Source: Bifidobacterium adolescentis ATCC 15703
GTDB taxonomy: Bacteria > Actinomycetota > Actinomycetes > Actinomycetales > Bifidobacteriaceae
Length of the DNA: 64,000 nt
NCBI RefSeq assembly: GCF_000010425.1
Contig: NC_008618.1
Coordinates: 1,915,946 to 1,979,945, forward strand
Direction: 5' to 3'
In this document: piece by piece, positions 63,136 through 64,000 of the stretch
Layout of the letters: every line of letters begins with the position of its first letter
Position numbering within the stretch: position 1 is the first letter of the stretch
Made by a program: the position numbers and the translations under genes
The notes under the pieces: model-generated
Database searches by the model: none
What the model was told of the DNA's origin: nothing
The model's input: the letters and a program-made list of their open reading frames with translations, nothing else

Positions 63136-64000
63136 TGAAAAGCAGTAGCATTCAGGATGTTGCGCAACTCGCGCACGTGTCCATTTCCACCGTCTCTCGT
63201 TCCTTCACGCGCCCTGACCTGGTGTCGAAAGCCACCAGAGACAAGGTGATGAAGGCCGCGGACGAGCTGAATTTCTCCATCTCGCGTTCTGCCGCGGCCT
63301 TGAAAACCGGCCGTGCGCTGCGTATCGCGGTACTCGTCTCAGGCCGGCTCAACCTATGGTTCAGCTCCTCCATCATCGAAGGTCTGAACGAGGTCTTCCA
63401 CGATGAGGGCTACGACATCTCCATCTACCAGATGTCCAGCACCGAGGAACGCAGCGAGTTCTTCGACATGCTGCCGGTGCGCCGCAACGTCGACGCCGTG
63501 ATCGTCATTTCCTTCGACATCGCCAGCAACGAAATCAGGCAACTCAGGTCAGTCGATGTGCCAATCATCGGCATCAATTCGAGCTTGCCGGAAGAGCGCG
63601 GCTTCAACGCCGCCGTCCGCATCGACGACAAGCAGGGTTCGGAACTCGCCGCACGCCATCTGATGATGCTTGGCCACCGCGACATCGTCTACATCCGTTC
63701 CGACCGCGAAGTGACGCTGCACTTCAGCGTGCAGGGCCGTTACGAATCGTTCATGGCATGCTGCCAGGCCAACGGCGTCGAACCGCGCGTGCTTGTCACC
63801 GACGCTGGCAGGAACAGGATCAGCAAGGTCGTGACGCAGCTGCTCAGCCTCGACCACATGCCGACGGCCATCGCCTGCCAGGAGGATGGCATCGCGGTGC
63901 CGCTGCTGTTCCAGCTGGAACGCAACGGTTTCACCGTGCCGAACGACATCTCCATCATCGGTTACGACGACAGCGTCTACGCGCGCGACCTCGGCCTGAC
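63136..64000 (+). CDS. LacI-family regulator (3' end outside window)
   Basis: The frame opens at the ATG at 63136 (AGGGGAC upstream) and runs past the last base without a stop, so at least 288 codons are present. HTH: SIQDVAQLAHVSISTVSRSF; hinge ISRSAAALKTGR; effector domain (IAVLVSGRLNLWFSSSIIEGL ... ISIIGYDDSVYARDLGL). It is close to the LacI at 50808 throughout, so likely a paralogue. It is divergent from the permeases and probably represses them and the alpha-glucosidase, as matching sites lie before each. Confidence 0.92.

Overview
This window looks like a chromosomal segment of a Bifidobacterium, most likely from the B. adolescentis/catenulatum group; the genus is inferred from gene content and the species group is a guess. 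The evidence is high GC with codon use to match, a dnaK-grpE-dnaJ-hspR operon with two HAIR-type HspR sites, many intracellular glycoside hydrolases each beside a LacI regulator, a sortase-dependent pilus remnant, and several genes with promoter elements almost touching the start codon. No insertion sequence, prophage, CRISPR array or rRNA was seen. There is one tRNA (Ala, CGC).

Layout. 1-7.3 kb is housekeeping: the end of a degenerate ABC ATPase gene, an HD-domain protein, a class II glutamine amidotransferase, the Kup potassium transporter and a TatD nuclease. 7.3-28.3 kb is a large arabinoside and galactoside utilisation locus. It holds GH51, GH27, GH43, GH36, GH127 and GH2 enzymes, a LacI regulator, a heterodimeric ABC exporter, a hormone-sensitive-lipase-type esterase and an MFS sugar porter. 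None of the hydrolases has a signal peptide, so the locus appears to process imported oligosaccharides in the cytoplasm. Near-identical operator-like palindromes (core TCGTTACATA) occur before LacI/GH27 and between the exporter and esterase genes, which suggests one regulator covers both. 28.9-42.1 kb is core: metG, rsmI, a second esterase, a DedA protein, tRNA-Ala, a HAD phosphatase and the heat-shock operon. 42.1-50.4 kb is more accessory: a membrane-anchored alkaline phosphatase, a TauE/SafE permease, a pilin with its class C sortase, and a Phd-Doc toxin-antitoxin pair in an AT-rich stretch. 50.8-64 kb is an alpha-glucan/maltooligosaccharide locus: LacI, a TraX-family protein, a HAD phosphatase, a 5'-truncated pullulanase, malQ, a GH13 alpha-glucosidase, a YesL-type protein, two sugar ABC permeases and a second LacI that runs off the window.

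The most unusual feature is in the intergenic DNA. At least six sites (1.1, 1.3, 28.7, 34.3, 45.7 and 49.4 kb) carry large nested palindromes of about 160-195 bp with one plan: a short word used twice, a central C-run/G-run palindrome (usually CCCCCTAA), then the same word twice inverted. The word differs between most sites but always matches itself within a site, while the core and plan are kept. A second group of hairpins (3.6, 3.75 and 28.5 kb) has arms that differ between sites; two of the three share one loop. One half-element also occurs as a 56-bp direct repeat with a single mismatch on either side of the Phd-Doc genes. I could not match these to a named repeat family.
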